Assembly (NCBI RefSeq): GCF_003428695.1 | Contig: NZ_QURH01000180.1 | Span: 1-64,000, forward strand | Length of the DNA stretch: 64,000 nt | From: Actinomadura logoneensis | GTDB taxonomy: Bacteria; Actinomycetota; Actinomycetes; Streptosporangiales; Streptosporangiaceae | Direction: 5' to 3' | Shown here: piece by piece, positions 49,169 through 57,254 of the stretch | Position numbering within the stretch: position 1 is the stretch's first letter | Layout of the letters: every line of letters begins with the position of its first letter | Position numbers and translations under genes: made by a program | Notes under the pieces: generated by a model | Databases searched by the model: none | Seen by the model: the letters and a program-made list of their open reading frames with translations, nothing else | What the model was told of the DNA's origin: nothing

Positions 49169-49215
49169 CGTCTCGGACGCCGTCGGACACCTCCGGACGG
49201 TCGCCTTCCGAGACG
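49169..49215 (-). terminator. Long hairpin between XRE regulator and ABC exporter
   Basis: CGTCTCGG (49169-49176) pairs with CCGAGACG (49208-49215), and inner CCGTC/GACGG arms pair again. The position suits a terminator of the XRE gene (leftward transcription). Otherwise the 346-bp gap 48973-49318 holds only two 15-bp direct repeats (49291 and 49306, AGCGGGGCACGGGTC), the second of which touches the XRE stop codon. No gene is seen. Confidence 0.5.
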
Positions 49216-49318
49216 CAACGGCGCGGCGGGAACAGTCGTGGGGGAGCAGGCCGCCGCGTCCGAGGACGCGGAGAACGAGGACCGGCGTTCAGCGGGGCAC
49301 GGGTCAGCGGGGCACGGG

Positions 49319-50173
49319 TCAGCGGGCGGGGCGGCTGCCGGTTTCGATCGCCTGGAGTTCGCTCGTGACGAAGCGGAAGAGGTCGCCCGGCTCGCTGCAC
49401 ACCAGCACCGGCACCGCCGCGGCTCGGGACCGGCCGTGGCTGTAGAGGCCGAGTACCGCGGTGGTGTCGAAGCGGTAGCAGGAGAACGCCCGGTCGCCGG
49501 GCCAGTAACGCACGTCCACCTCGGCGCCGCCCGGCACGGCCAGCGCCTGGTAGTCGCGCCTGGTGTTCTCGATGCGGCTGACCAGTTCCGGAGGGTCGAT
49601 CGCGAAACGGTCGGACAGGACCCGGACGGTCAGCGCGTCGGCGGGGTCGGCGAGGAAGACCCGGATCCTCGCCCCCGGACGCCGCGCGAGCTCGGTCAGC
49701 TCCGGAGCGTGCAGGTGCCGCCAGGTCTGGCCGTAGACGACGAAGATGTCCAGTTCGCCGACCGTCGCGAACAACCGCTTCCACTCGAAGTCGGGAAGGT
49801 AGGTGGTGCCGAGCCGGAGCAGGCCGGCCGTCCGGATGTCGGCGGCGAGCCGGTCGGGAAGGTCCTTCGGCGCGGCGGCGACGCCGCTCCTGTCGGCGGC
49901 GAGCAGCGTCCATGCGGCCAGCCACCGGGTGTCTTCGACGGGGTCCACGCCGCAGGCCTCGAGGAACGCCAGCAGCAGCTCCCGCGACGGCAGCCGTCCG
50001 CCCCTCAGCAGATCCGACACGCTGCTGCGCGCGAGCGGCCTGCCGTTCTGCTGCCCCCACAGCTCCAGCCGGCGGAGCGAGGGGTTCCCGGCCTGTGCCC
50101 GAAGCCGCCGCAGGCACTCCGCGAACCCCGCGACGGTCGTCCCGCCCCGCAGCGGATCAAGTCTTCGTTCCAT
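49319..50173 (-). CDS. XRE-type helix-turn-helix regulator with unknown C-terminal domain
   Basis: The 284-aa product has an N-terminal XRE HTH (about 15-70; LARSSVSDLLRGGRLPSREL holds the recognition helix). The C-terminal part starts with DIFVVYGQTWRHLHAPE and RPGARIRVFLADP, an arrangement seen in actinobacterial transcriptional regulators with a PLD-like sensor domain. ATG 50173 has AGGTGACCGTC upstream; an upstream in-frame ATG (50218) exists without a clear ribosome binding site. It may regulate the ABC exporter downstream. The ligand is unknown. Confidence 0.8.
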   Translation of the reverse strand: MERRLDPLRGGTTVAGFAECLRRLRAQAGNPSLRRLELWGQQNGRPLARSSVSDLLRGGRLPSRELLLAFLEACGVDPVEDTRWLAAWTLLAADRSGVAAAPKDLPDRLAADIRTAGLLRLGTTYLPDFEWKRLFATVGELDIFVVYGQTWRHLHAPELTELARRPGARIRVFLADPADALTVRVLSDRFAIDPPELVSRIENTRRDYQALAVPGGAEVDVRYWPGDRAFSCYRFDTTAVLGLYSHGRSRAAAVPVLVCSEPGDLFRFVTSELQAIETGSRPAR

Positions 50174-50295
50174 GACGGTCACCTGCTCACGGTGTGTTCC
50201 GGCGGATCCTTCCAACATCGCCCCGGACGCATCCGCGCGGGAGCGAGAAGCGCGCCGTCACATGTGCGGAGGCGGGGGCGCCGCGGTCAAGGCCG

Positions 50296-50763
50296 TCATG
50301 CTCGATCCCAGCCGAGGTTGCTCTGCAGGACGCCACGACGGAAGGCGGCCAGGCCGTGGGCTGTGTAGGGATAGGTCGCGTCCGGAAGCCGGTCCAGCGG
50401 GAACCAGCCGATGCCGGAGCACTTGTCCGGCTCGGCGTTGTGAGGCTCGCCCTGCCATCGCCTGACGTGGAAGAAGGTTCCCATCCGGGCGTGGCCGGTG
50501 TCGCTGCGGTAGTGGATGAGGTGGACGAACTCCAGGTCCGGTTCGGCGATGTGGACGCCGATCTCCTCCCGCGCCTCCCGGACCGCGGCCCGGGTGATGC
50601 TCTCACCGTGTTCGAGCTTGCCCGAGGGCAGGTTCCACTGCCCGTCGGCGTACCCGGTCCCCGCGCGCCGGGCCAGCAGGACCCGGTCGTCCCGGACCAG
50701 GATCACCAGCGCGTCCATGATCGTGCTGTACGGGGCCGGCCGGGCGGGTGTGCTGGGGCTCAT
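50296..50763 (-). CDS. NUDIX hydrolase
   Basis: The 155-aa product has the complete Nudix box, G48 to V70 (GKLEHGESITRAAVREAREE then IGV), within the expected fold. MDALVILVRDDRVLLARRAG precedes it and GWFPLDRLPD follows. Such enzymes clean up or metabolise nucleoside diphosphate derivatives; the substrate is not predictable. ATG 50763 starts the frame. It stands alone between the XRE gene and the SGNH gene. Confidence 0.92.
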   Translation of the reverse strand: MSPSTPARPAPYSTIMDALVILVRDDRVLLARRAGTGYADGQWNLPSGKLEHGESITRAAVREAREEIGVHIAEPDLEFVHLIHYRSDTGHARMGTFFHVRRWQGEPHNAEPDKCSGIGWFPLDRLPDATYPYTAHGLAAFRRGVLQSNLGWDRA

Positions 50764-51016
50764 AGGCCGGTCAGGTTAGCGAGGTGACCAGGCCCGCTGT
50801 CGCCTGACGCGCGGAATTCGCATGACGCGTGCCAGCCCTCCAGCCCGAACGTCAGAACCTTGGCACCCGAGGGCTACGACCTTCCGTCCAGTGGTGCCGT
50901 CGAACCAGTGCGCAGTGCTGGACGCTGCGGGCGCAGCGACGGTGGACGACTCCGGGCCGTGGGCAGTCCGGCCCGGAGCCCCCCGGCTCGTCACGCGGGA
51001 AGGCGAGGACTCGAAG

Positions 51017-52240
51017 TCAGTTCAGTGTCATGAGGGGTTCGCCGTTGGCGTTGGTGCCGGTGCCCGTCCGGGTGCAGGCGCCGCCTCGGGGGGAGCCGCT
51101 GTTGTACGCCTGGCGCAGGCAGTTGCGCAGCGCGAGCTGGCCCCAGTAGTTCGGGTGGATGGATTCCTGGATGTAGTAGTTCGAGCCGATGGTGGTCACC
51201 GTGCGGATCTGGTTGATCCACTCGGTCCTGTCCACCGCGCCGGGGCTCCGCCAGGAACTGAGGCCCTTCTCCTCCACGAGGCCGACGGTGTTCTCGCACA
51301 GCCGCCGGGAGTTGAACGCCGAGGCCAGGCGGAGGGTGACCAGGTTGGACAGGCCGCTGTCGGACGCCGCGCCCGCCACCGCCTGGTCGATCACCGTCAG
51401 CGCGGTGGAGTTGGCGTAGTTCGCGTCGGCGTTCCAGAAGCCGCAGCCGCCCGTCGACTGCCGGGTGTAGCCCGACTGCGAGTAGCGGAAGCCCGAGCTC
51501 GCGGGGATCGGCGACGGGTAGTCCTGCGCGACGATCGTGTAGGAGGACGGGGAGTACCCGGCGTTCGCCATGGCCTGGGCGACGTTCCGGAACGCCTGCG
51601 CGATCTTGGCCCGCTGCGCCGCGACGTTGGCGGAGGTGAAGTTGGACGTCACCGCCGAGTCGTCGTTGCAGTAGTTGGGCAGCCACGAGGGCGAGGTCAG
51701 GAAGTCGGTGACGCACTTCTGCACGATCGGGCCGAAGCTGAAGTCGTTCCCGCCGATGGACACCACGACCATCCTGACGTTGTGCGACGCGGCGAAGTTC
51801 TGCAGCATGAGCGCCTGGCCCTGGTTCCCGCCGCTGCTGTAGAAGTCGATGCCGGGCTTGAAGTTCCCGCTGGAGTCGGTGTGGGTGCCGGTCGTGGCCC
51901 CGGAGCAGGCGAGGTTCATGCCGTTCACACCGCCGCCGATGTGCACCTCGGCCGACCGCGAGCGGTGGCACCGGGTGATCTGCTCGGCCGTGTGGGCGGC
52001 GTTGTCGTAGTAGGCCGTCGGGCCCAGCGCGTCGACCAGCGACTCGCCGTCGTTGCTGTTGCCCGCCCAGCGGCCCGCCTCGCCGGAGATGTAGGAGTCG
52101 CCGAGGCTGACGACCCACGGCGTCCCGGATCCGGGGCCGTCGGCGAACGCGGGTGGGGCGGCGGTGAGGCCGGCGGTCAGCAGGCCCGCCGCCAGGGCGA
52201 GCGCGCGGACGCGTCGGAGAGCAACACGAGATCGGGCCAC
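51017..52240 (-). CDS. Secreted SGNH/GDSL-type esterase
   Basis: The 407-aa precursor has a Sec signal (ALRRVRALALAAGLLTAGLT, cleavage near AFA, residue 33). The mature enzyme has VVSLGDSYISGEAGRW (block I; catalytic S49), NLACSGATTGT (block II), VVVSIGGNDFSFG (block III) and a late ESIHPNYWGQ (block V; Glu in place of the usual Asp). Several Cys pairs suggest extracytoplasmic stability. GTG 52240 has GGAGGACCGGCC upstream. Role: esterase or lipase on an extracellular substrate. The 248 bp upstream hold its promoter and the tRNA terminator; I see no riboswitch there. Confidence 0.9.
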   Translation of the reverse strand: MARSRVALRRVRALALAAGLLTAGLTAAPPAFADGPGSGTPWVVSLGDSYISGEAGRWAGNSNDGESLVDALGPTAYYDNAAHTAEQITRCHRSRSAEVHIGGGVNGMNLACSGATTGTHTDSSGNFKPGIDFYSSGGNQGQALMLQNFAASHNVRMVVVSIGGNDFSFGPIVQKCVTDFLTSPSWLPNYCNDDSAVTSNFTSANVAAQRAKIAQAFRNVAQAMANAGYSPSSYTIVAQDYPSPIPASSGFRYSQSGYTRQSTGGCGFWNADANYANSTALTVIDQAVAGAASDSGLSNLVTLRLASAFNSRRLCENTVGLVEEKGLSSWRSPGAVDRTEWINQIRTVTTIGSNYYIQESIHPNYWGQLALRNCLRQAYNSGSPRGGACTRTGTGTNANGEPLMTLN

Positions 52241-52449
52241 GGCCGGTCCTCCAAGAAGGCTGGTGCGTCGGGACCCCCTGAGGGCCGCGCACGCAGCCAT
52301 CCCGGCCGAAATGTGACATCGCGGAGTGAACGCGACAAGAAGGCGGTTTGATCTGTTGCCTGTTCGTGTCCGAAGCCCGCGGGGGAGAGGCGTGACGCGG
52401 TAACGCCCGGCGACTTCGCGCACCGGCACTTGATCGAGCGCAATGAGAA

Positions 52450-52480
52450 ATGCAGGCCAGGCACATGGCCTGACCTGCAT
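52450..52480 (-). terminator. Terminator of tRNA array 2
   Basis: ATGCAGG-C-CAGGC-ACATG-GCCTG-A-CCTGCAT is a near-perfect hairpin directly after tRNA-Val on the minus strand, followed by TTTCTCATT. Its outer arms equal those after array 1. Confidence 0.75.
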
Positions 52481-52488
52481 TCATGTGG

Positions 52489-52560
52489 TGGGCGATACTG
52501 GGATTGAACCAGTGACCTCTACCGTGTCAAGGTAGCGCTCTCCCACTGAGCTAATCGCCC
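52489..52560 (-). tRNA. tRNA-Val (GAC)
   Basis: This is a 72-nt tRNA, identical to the copy at 11851-11922. The anticodon GAC lies in TTGACAC. It is the last gene of the Gly-Cys-Val transcript. Confidence 0.96.
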
Positions 52561-52564
52561 TTGG

Positions 52565-52635
52565 AGGTGGAGACGGGATTTGAACCCGTGTACACGGCTT
52601 TGCAGGCCGTTGCCTCGCCTCTCGGCCACTCCACC
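52565..52635 (-). tRNA. tRNA-Cys (GCA)
   Basis: This is a 71-nt cloverleaf with acceptor GGTGGAG/CTCCACC, T-arm GGTTCAAATCC and anticodon GCA in CTGCAAA. It lies between tRNA-Gly and tRNA-Val and is the only gene missing from array 1. Confidence 0.96.
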
Positions 52636-52662
52636 AGAGCGAGGCCGTGTCCGGCCTCTCAG

Positions 52663-52734
52663 AGCGGAAGACGGGATTTGAACCCGCGACCCTCACCTTG
52701 GCAAGGTGATGCTCTACCCCTGAGCCACTTCCGC
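52663..52734 (-). tRNA. tRNA-Gly (GCC)
   Basis: This is a 72-nt tRNA, identical to the copy at 11954-12025, and the first gene of the transcript. A TAATGT -10-like hexamer at 52767-52772 (minus strand) lies in a GCTAATGTTCTC context very like the one before array 1. Confidence 0.96.
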
Positions 52735-52868
52735 TTGCCGTCCGGGTCTCCCCGGCGACACAGAGAACATTAGCGTGTCCGCGCCGCTTCCCCAAACCGG
52801 ATTCCGCGAGCCGGCGCGCGAGGACGCTTCCACGGGCGTCGAAACGTCCACCGTCTAGGCTCGCGGGC

Positions 52869-53591
52869 ATGAGCCAGGTCTACGACTCCGACATCGCCCC
52901 GGTGGCCGTGCTGATGGCCGACCGGGCGCGGGCGGCGATGCTGACGGCGCTGCTGGACGGGCGTCCGCTGGCGGCCGGGGAGCTCGCCCGGGTCGCCGGG
53001 GTGAGCCCCCAGACCGCGAGCGCGCACCTCGCGAAGCTGCTGGACGGCGGCCTGGTCGGCGTCGTCGCGCAGGGCCGGTGGCGGTACTACCGGCTGGCCG
53101 GGGAGGAGGTCGCCGCGGTGATCGAGGCCCTCAGCCGGATCAGTCCCGGCGTCGAGGTGAAGGGGCTGCGGCAGTCGCGGCTGGCGCGGCGGCTGCACAC
53201 GGCCCGCACCTGCTACGACCACCTGGCCGGGGAGGCCGGGGTGGCGCTGTTCGCGGCGCTGCTGGACGGCGGCATGATCGAGCCGGACGGCGGCCGTCCG
53301 GTGGAGACGGGCGTTCCGTACGAGACGACGGAGAAGGGCGAGCACCGGTTGGCGGAGATCGGGCTCGACGTGGCCGCGCTGCGCGGCGGGAGGCGGCGGT
53401 TCGCGGGCGCCTGCCTGGACTGGACCGAGCGCCGCCCGCACCTGAACGGGGCGCTCGGCGCGGCCCTGACCGACCGGATGATCGACCTCGGCTGGTTCGA
53501 GCGGGGTGCCGAGCGGCGCGCGCTGACCGTCACCGCGGACGGCCTCGCGGGCCTCGCCGACTCCTTCGGGTGCGTCCTGGCGGAGCACTAG
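52869..53591 (+). CDS. ArsR-like winged-helix transcriptional regulator
   Basis: The 240-aa product has an N-terminal ArsR/helix-turn-helix domain (about 8-90; LARVAGVSPQTASAHLAKLL, then RWRYYRLAGEEV beta wing) and a C-terminal helical domain of about 130 residues with a second HTH-like region. No Cys pair for metal binding is seen in the winged helix, so it is probably not a metal sensor. ATG 52869 has no ribosome binding site at the usual distance. Its stop codon lies in the CTAG that borders a MITE-like insertion. Confidence 0.88.
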   Translation: MSQVYDSDIAPVAVLMADRARAAMLTALLDGRPLAAGELARVAGVSPQTASAHLAKLLDGGLVGVVAQGRWRYYRLAGEEVAAVIEALSRISPGVEVKGLRQSRLARRLHTARTCYDHLAGEAGVALFAALLDGGMIEPDGGRPVETGVPYETTEKGEHRLAEIGLDVAALRGGRRRFAGACLDWTERRPHLNGALGAALTDRMIDLGWFERGAERRALTVTADGLAGLADSFGCVLAEH

Positions 53592-53764
53592 GCTGTGTTT
53601 CAAAGTCCCGGCCCACTTCGCTCGCCTGGCGGCTCGCTACGTGACCGTGCCTGGGCGAACGCGGCATCGCTTCGCGATCTGCCCGGCTCCGCTCGCCTCC
53701 GGCTTCGCTCCACCGGGCAGGTAACGCGTTCGCGCGCGTGGCCGAGGCCACTTCGAGACAGACC
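53592..53764. mobile_element. MITE-like element (173 bp) flanked by CTAG
   Basis: Imperfect terminal inverted repeats start GCTGTGTTTCAAAGTCC on the left and GGTCTGTCTCGAAGTGG on the right (12 of 17 matches). Both ends abut a CTAG (53588-53591 and 53765-53768), which fits the target duplication of IS5-family elements. The interior (repeats of CTCGCCTNCGG type) has no ORF. The left CTAG contains the TAG stop of the winged-helix gene, so the insertion leaves that gene intact. Between it and pabB two GCCGCGCTGCGGCG hairpins occur at 53797 and 53831. Confidence 0.7.
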
Positions 53765-53919
53765 CTAGGACCCGGCGGGGCCGCAGGCCCTGCCCTGCCG
53801 CGCTGCGGCGCCCCGCCGTGCCCTTGCCCCGCCGCGCTGCGGCGCGTCGTCGCGGGCTTACCGCCGGGGCGGGGGTGGCGTGGACGGGGGTGTGCCGGGG
53901 AGGCGGCAGACTGGGGGCC

Positions 53920-54897
53920 ATGTTCGCGCATGTCGGGGGGATGCTCGCGACCGGGCTGGCCGAGGTGACCAGCGATCCGGCCGCGCTCGACTCGCGCGGC
54001 TGGTGGGCGGTCGTCGTGAGCTACGAGGGCAAGATCACCTGCGCCCGGTTCGAGGACGTCCGGCCCGCTCCGCATCCGGACGGCCCGTGGCGTCCGCCGG
54101 GGGAGTGGCGGTCGTCGCTGGACCGGGACGAGTACCTGCGGGGCGTCGAGCGGATCCGCGCGGCGATCGCCGACGGCGTGGTCTACCAGGCGAACCTGTG
54201 CCGGGTGCTGTCCGCGCCGCTGCCGGACGGCGCCGGCATCGCGGGTCTCGGCGCGCGGCTGGCCAGGGGGAACCCGGGCCGGTACGCGATGACGGCGCGG
54301 CTGCCGGGGATGGCGGTCGCGTCCGCGTCGCCCGAGCTGTATTTGGAGCGGGCGGGGCGGGTCGTGACGTCCAGGCCGATCAAGGGCACCGGGCGGACCG
54401 AGGCCGACCTGCTGCCCAAGGACCGGTCCGAGAACGTGATGATCGTGGACCTGGTCCGCAACGACCTCGGGCGGGTCGCGGCGGTCGGGTCGGTGACGGT
54501 GCCCGAGCTGCTGGCGGCCGAGGAGTATCCGGGGCTCGTGCACCTGGTCTCGACCGTCCGGGCGGAGCTGGAGCCGGGCGCGGGGTGGCCGGAGCTGATC
54601 GACGCGACGTTCCCGCCGGGGTCGGTGACCGGGACGCCGAAGGCGAGCGCGCTGGCGCTGCTGGAGGCGCTGGAGCCGGTCCCGCGCGGGCCGTACTGCG
54701 GCGCGGTCGGCTGGGTGGACGCGGACCGGCGGCGCGGGGCGCTCGCGGTCGGCATCCGGACGTTCTGGGCCGAGGACGGGCTGCTGCGGTTCGGGACGGG
54801 GGCCGGGATCACCTGGGGGTCCGACCCGCTGGGAGAATGGGACGAGACCGAGCTGAAGGCGGCTCGGCTTCTGGAGGTGGCATCCGGTGAGCGGTGA
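53920..54897 (+). CDS. pabB: Aminodeoxychorismate synthase component I-like (chorismate-binding)
   Basis: The 325-aa product corresponds to the chorismate-binding catalytic domain: VYQANLCRVLS, RPIKGTGRTEADLLP, NVMIVDLVRNDLGRV and FPPGSVTGTPKASAL are family motifs. It lacks a glutamine amidotransferase domain and most of the N-terminal TrpE/PabB lobe, a size seen in short actinobacterial members. With the adjacent class IV aminotransferase-like lyase it would make 4-aminobenzoate for folate. ATG 53920 is chosen; longer in-frame starts have poor composition. Confidence 0.87.
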   Translation: MFAHVGGMLATGLAEVTSDPAALDSRGWWAVVVSYEGKITCARFEDVRPAPHPDGPWRPPGEWRSSLDRDEYLRGVERIRAAIADGVVYQANLCRVLSAPLPDGAGIAGLGARLARGNPGRYAMTARLPGMAVASASPELYLERAGRVVTSRPIKGTGRTEADLLPKDRSENVMIVDLVRNDLGRVAAVGSVTVPELLAAEEYPGLVHLVSTVRAELEPGAGWPELIDATFPPGSVTGTPKASALALLEALEPVPRGPYCGAVGWVDADRRRGALAVGIRTFWAEDGLLRFGTGAGITWGSDPLGEWDETELKAARLLEVASGER

Positions 54898-55726
54898 GCG
54901 GGCGAAGGTGTGGGTCAACGGGACCCTGCTGGATCCCGACGAGGCGGTCGTGTCGGTCTTCGACCACGGCGTTCTGGTCGGCGACGGCGTGTTCGAGACG
55001 GTCAAGGCGGTGGACGGCGAGCCGTTCGCGCTGACCCGGCACCTGGCGCGGCTGAGCCGGTCGGCGGCCGGGCTCGGGCTGCCCGCCCCGGACGAGGCGG
55101 CGCTCGCCGCCGGGGTCCGGGACGCCCTCGCCACCGCCCCGGACTGGCCGCTGGCCCGCGTCCGCGTCACCTACACCTCCGGTCCGGGGCCGCTCGGCTC
55201 CGAGCGCGGCAGGGAGGGCACGACCGCGACGATCATCGTGGCGGAGCAGACCCCGTTCCCCGAGACCGCCGACGTGGTCGTGGTGCCGTGGGCGCGCAAC
55301 GAGCGCGGCGCGCTGGCCGGGCTGAAGACGACGTCCTACGCCGAGAACGCCCTGGCGCTCGCCTACGCCAAGGAGCGCGGCGGCGGCGAGGCGATCTTCG
55401 GGAACATCGCCGGGAACCTGTGCGAGGGCACCGGCACCAACGTCTTCCTCGTCCTGGACGGAGAGCTGGTCACCCCGACGCTGGAGGCGGGCTGCCTGGC
55501 GGGCGTGACGCGCGCCCTGGTCCTGGAGTGGTGCGGGGGCGTCGAGCGCGACGTGCCGCTGTCGGAGCTGTACCGCGCGGAGGAGGCGTTCCTGGCCTCC
55601 ACGACCAGGAACGTCCAGCCGATCCGGAAGGTGGACGGGACGCCGCTGCCCGCCGCGCCCGGCCCGCTCACCCTGAAGGCGATGGAGGTCTTCGCGGCCC
55701 ACTCGGCCGAGCTGACCGACCCGTGA
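54887..55726 (+). CDS. pabC: Aminodeoxychorismate lyase-like class IV PLP enzyme
   Basis: The 279-aa fold-type IV PLP protein begins VWVNGTLLDPDEAVVSVFDH and has the PLP lysine in GALAGLKTTSYAENALAL. NLCEGTGTNVFLVLDG and PTLEAGCLAGVTR are family landmarks. It is either 4-amino-4-deoxychorismate lyase or a branched-chain/D-amino acid transaminase; overlap of 11 nt with pabB supports the lyase. GTG 54887 has GGAGGTGGC upstream. Confidence 0.88.
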   Translation: MSGERAKVWVNGTLLDPDEAVVSVFDHGVLVGDGVFETVKAVDGEPFALTRHLARLSRSAAGLGLPAPDEAALAAGVRDALATAPDWPLARVRVTYTSGPGPLGSERGREGTTATIIVAEQTPFPETADVVVVPWARNERGALAGLKTTSYAENALALAYAKERGGGEAIFGNIAGNLCEGTGTNVFLVLDGELVTPTLEAGCLAGVTRALVLEWCGGVERDVPLSELYRAEEAFLASTTRNVQPIRKVDGTPLPAAPGPLTLKAMEVFAAHSAELTDP

Positions 55727-55783
55727 CCGGGCGCCGGGGCGGAACGGAGATCCTTTAGGGCCTTTACGTCACGCGCCTCATCA

Positions 55784-55800
55784 GTCACGTTAGCGGTGAC
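55784..55800. promoter_or_regulatory. GTCAC-N7-GTGAC operator candidate before the sugar importer
   Basis: A perfect 5-bp inverted repeat lies 17 bp before the GTG start of the sugar-binding protein, in the short 91-bp intergenic region. It overlaps the likely core promoter and could bind a LacI/GntR-type sugar regulator, which is not encoded in this window. Confidence 0.4.
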
Positions 55801-55817
55801 GCCTGTTGGAGGTCACC

Positions 55818-57254
55818 GTGCACATCTCCGGACGGTCCACGAGCTCCCGACCCCACCCCCGGCTCACGGCCGCGCTCGCCCTTCTCCTGGCGGGCGCGGC
55901 CGTCTCGTCCTGCGGGGGCGGCTCGTCCTCGACCGACCCGCAGCGCAACGCCAAGGCCAGGACGTTCACCCTCACGATCGCCCGCAACGCCATCGTCGGC
56001 GGCAAGAACGACGCCGAGGCGTCGTGGATCACCAAGACCGTCATCCCCGGGTTCGTGGCCGCGGAGAAGGCCAAGGGCCTGCGCGTCAAGGTCGTCTACC
56101 ACGGCTACGGGGTGGACGACGACGCCTACAAGACCAAGACCGCGCTGGACCTGAAGTCCAAGGCGGGCGCCGACATCGTCAGCCTGGACGGGATCTGGGT
56201 CGGCGAGTTCGCGCAGGCCCGGTACATCAAGCCGCTCGCCGACGTGGTGGGCGCGCGGGCCGACTCCTGGGACGGCTGGAGCCAGATCAGTCCTTCGGTC
56301 CAGCAATTGGGATCGTTCCAGGGCAAGCGGTACGGAATCCCGCCGTCCACCGACGGACGGGTGCTGTTCTACAACAAGAAGCTGTTCGCTCGGGCGGGGC
56401 TTCCGGTGAACTGGCAGCCCCGGAGCTGGGACGAGATCCTCGCCGCCGGACGGGCGCTGAAGAAGCTGCCCGGGGTCACGCCGCTGCAGTTCGACGCCGG
56501 TACGGCGATGGGCGAGGCCACGACGATGCAGGGCGTCCTGCCGCTGCTCGCCGGGGCGGGCGCGCAGATCTACTCCGGCGGCAAGTGGACGGGCGGCGGG
56601 GCCGCGATGAAGCAGGTCCTCGGCTTCTACCAGCACCTGTACGGGCCGGAGGGGCTCGGCGACCGGAAGCTGCAGCAGGAGGCCAAGGGCCGCGACAAGT
56701 CGTTCGAGGAGTTCGCGAACAACCGGATCGGCGTCCTGCTGGAGGGCGTCTACCTGTGGCGCGCGGTGCTGAACCCCAAGGACGGCATCGCCAGGATGCC
56801 GGACCGCGACCAGGCGGTCGGCTACGCGCTGATCCCGGCGGTGGCGCCCGGCAAGGGCGTCCAGGGGCGGTCGTTCGTCAGCATGTCCGGCGGGTCGGTC
56901 GCCACGGTCAACCCGCACACCAAGTACCCGCAGCAGGCGTTCGACCTGCTCGCGTACCTGAACCGGCCGGACGTGGTGAAGGCGCGCATCGCCGGGAACC
57001 CCGAAGTCACCTCGCGCAATGACGTCAACGCCGAGGCGCTGAAGAACGACCCGTTCCTGTCCTTCGTCGCGCAGAAGGTGCTGCCGGTCACCCTGTTCCG
57101 GCCGGGGCTCGCGGCGTACACGCAGGTGTCGACGGCGCTGCAGGAGGCGACGGCGGGCATCGTCGCGGGGCACAGCCCCGACGACGCGGCCGGGCAGTAC
57201 AACGGGAAGCTGGAGGGGATCGTCGGTGGTGCCGGCAACGTCAACGCCGGCTGA
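55818..57254 (+). CDS. Sugar ABC transporter substrate-binding lipoprotein
   Basis: The 478-aa protein has a signal peptide ending in a lipobox-like AAVSSCGGGSSS, so it is anchored by a lipidated Cys. The mature part follows the cluster-B binding protein pattern: YGIPPSTDGRVLFYNKKLF, a hinge region, GVLLEGVYLWRAV and YPQQAFDLLAYLNRPD. GTG 55818 has GGAGGTCACC upstream; TTG 55806 is less likely. It is the first gene of an operon with two permeases and an ATPase. The operon also encodes an alpha-mannosidase, so mannose-containing sugars are a plausible ligand (inference). Confidence 0.92.
   Translation: MHISGRSTSSRPHPRLTAALALLLAGAAVSSCGGGSSSTDPQRNAKARTFTLTIARNAIVGGKNDAEASWITKTVIPGFVAAEKAKGLRVKVVYHGYGVDDDAYKTKTALDLKSKAGADIVSLDGIWVGEFAQARYIKPLADVVGARADSWDGWSQISPSVQQLGSFQGKRYGIPPSTDGRVLFYNKKLFARAGLPVNWQPRSWDEILAAGRALKKLPGVTPLQFDAGTAMGEATTMQGVLPLLAGAGAQIYSGGKWTGGGAAMKQVLGFYQHLYGPEGLGDRKLQQEAKGRDKSFEEFANNRIGVLLEGVYLWRAVLNPKDGIARMPDRDQAVGYALIPAVAPGKGVQGRSFVSMSGGSVATVNPHTKYPQQAFDLLAYLNRPDVVKARIAGNPEVTSRNDVNAEALKNDPFLSFVAQKVLPVTLFRPGLAAYTQVSTALQEATAGIVAGHSPDDAAGQYNGKLEGIVGGAGNVNAG

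Noticed and set aside
52241-52440. c-di-AMP (ydaO) riboswitch ahead of the secreted SGNH gene
   Set aside because: Such riboswitches often precede cell-wall enzymes in actinomycetes, but the conserved blocks could not be found on the coding strand.
11851-52734. Integrative element inserted in a tRNA gene
   Set aside because: No integrase, excisionase or conjugation gene is in the window and the tRNA genes are complete, so only duplication of arrays is supported.
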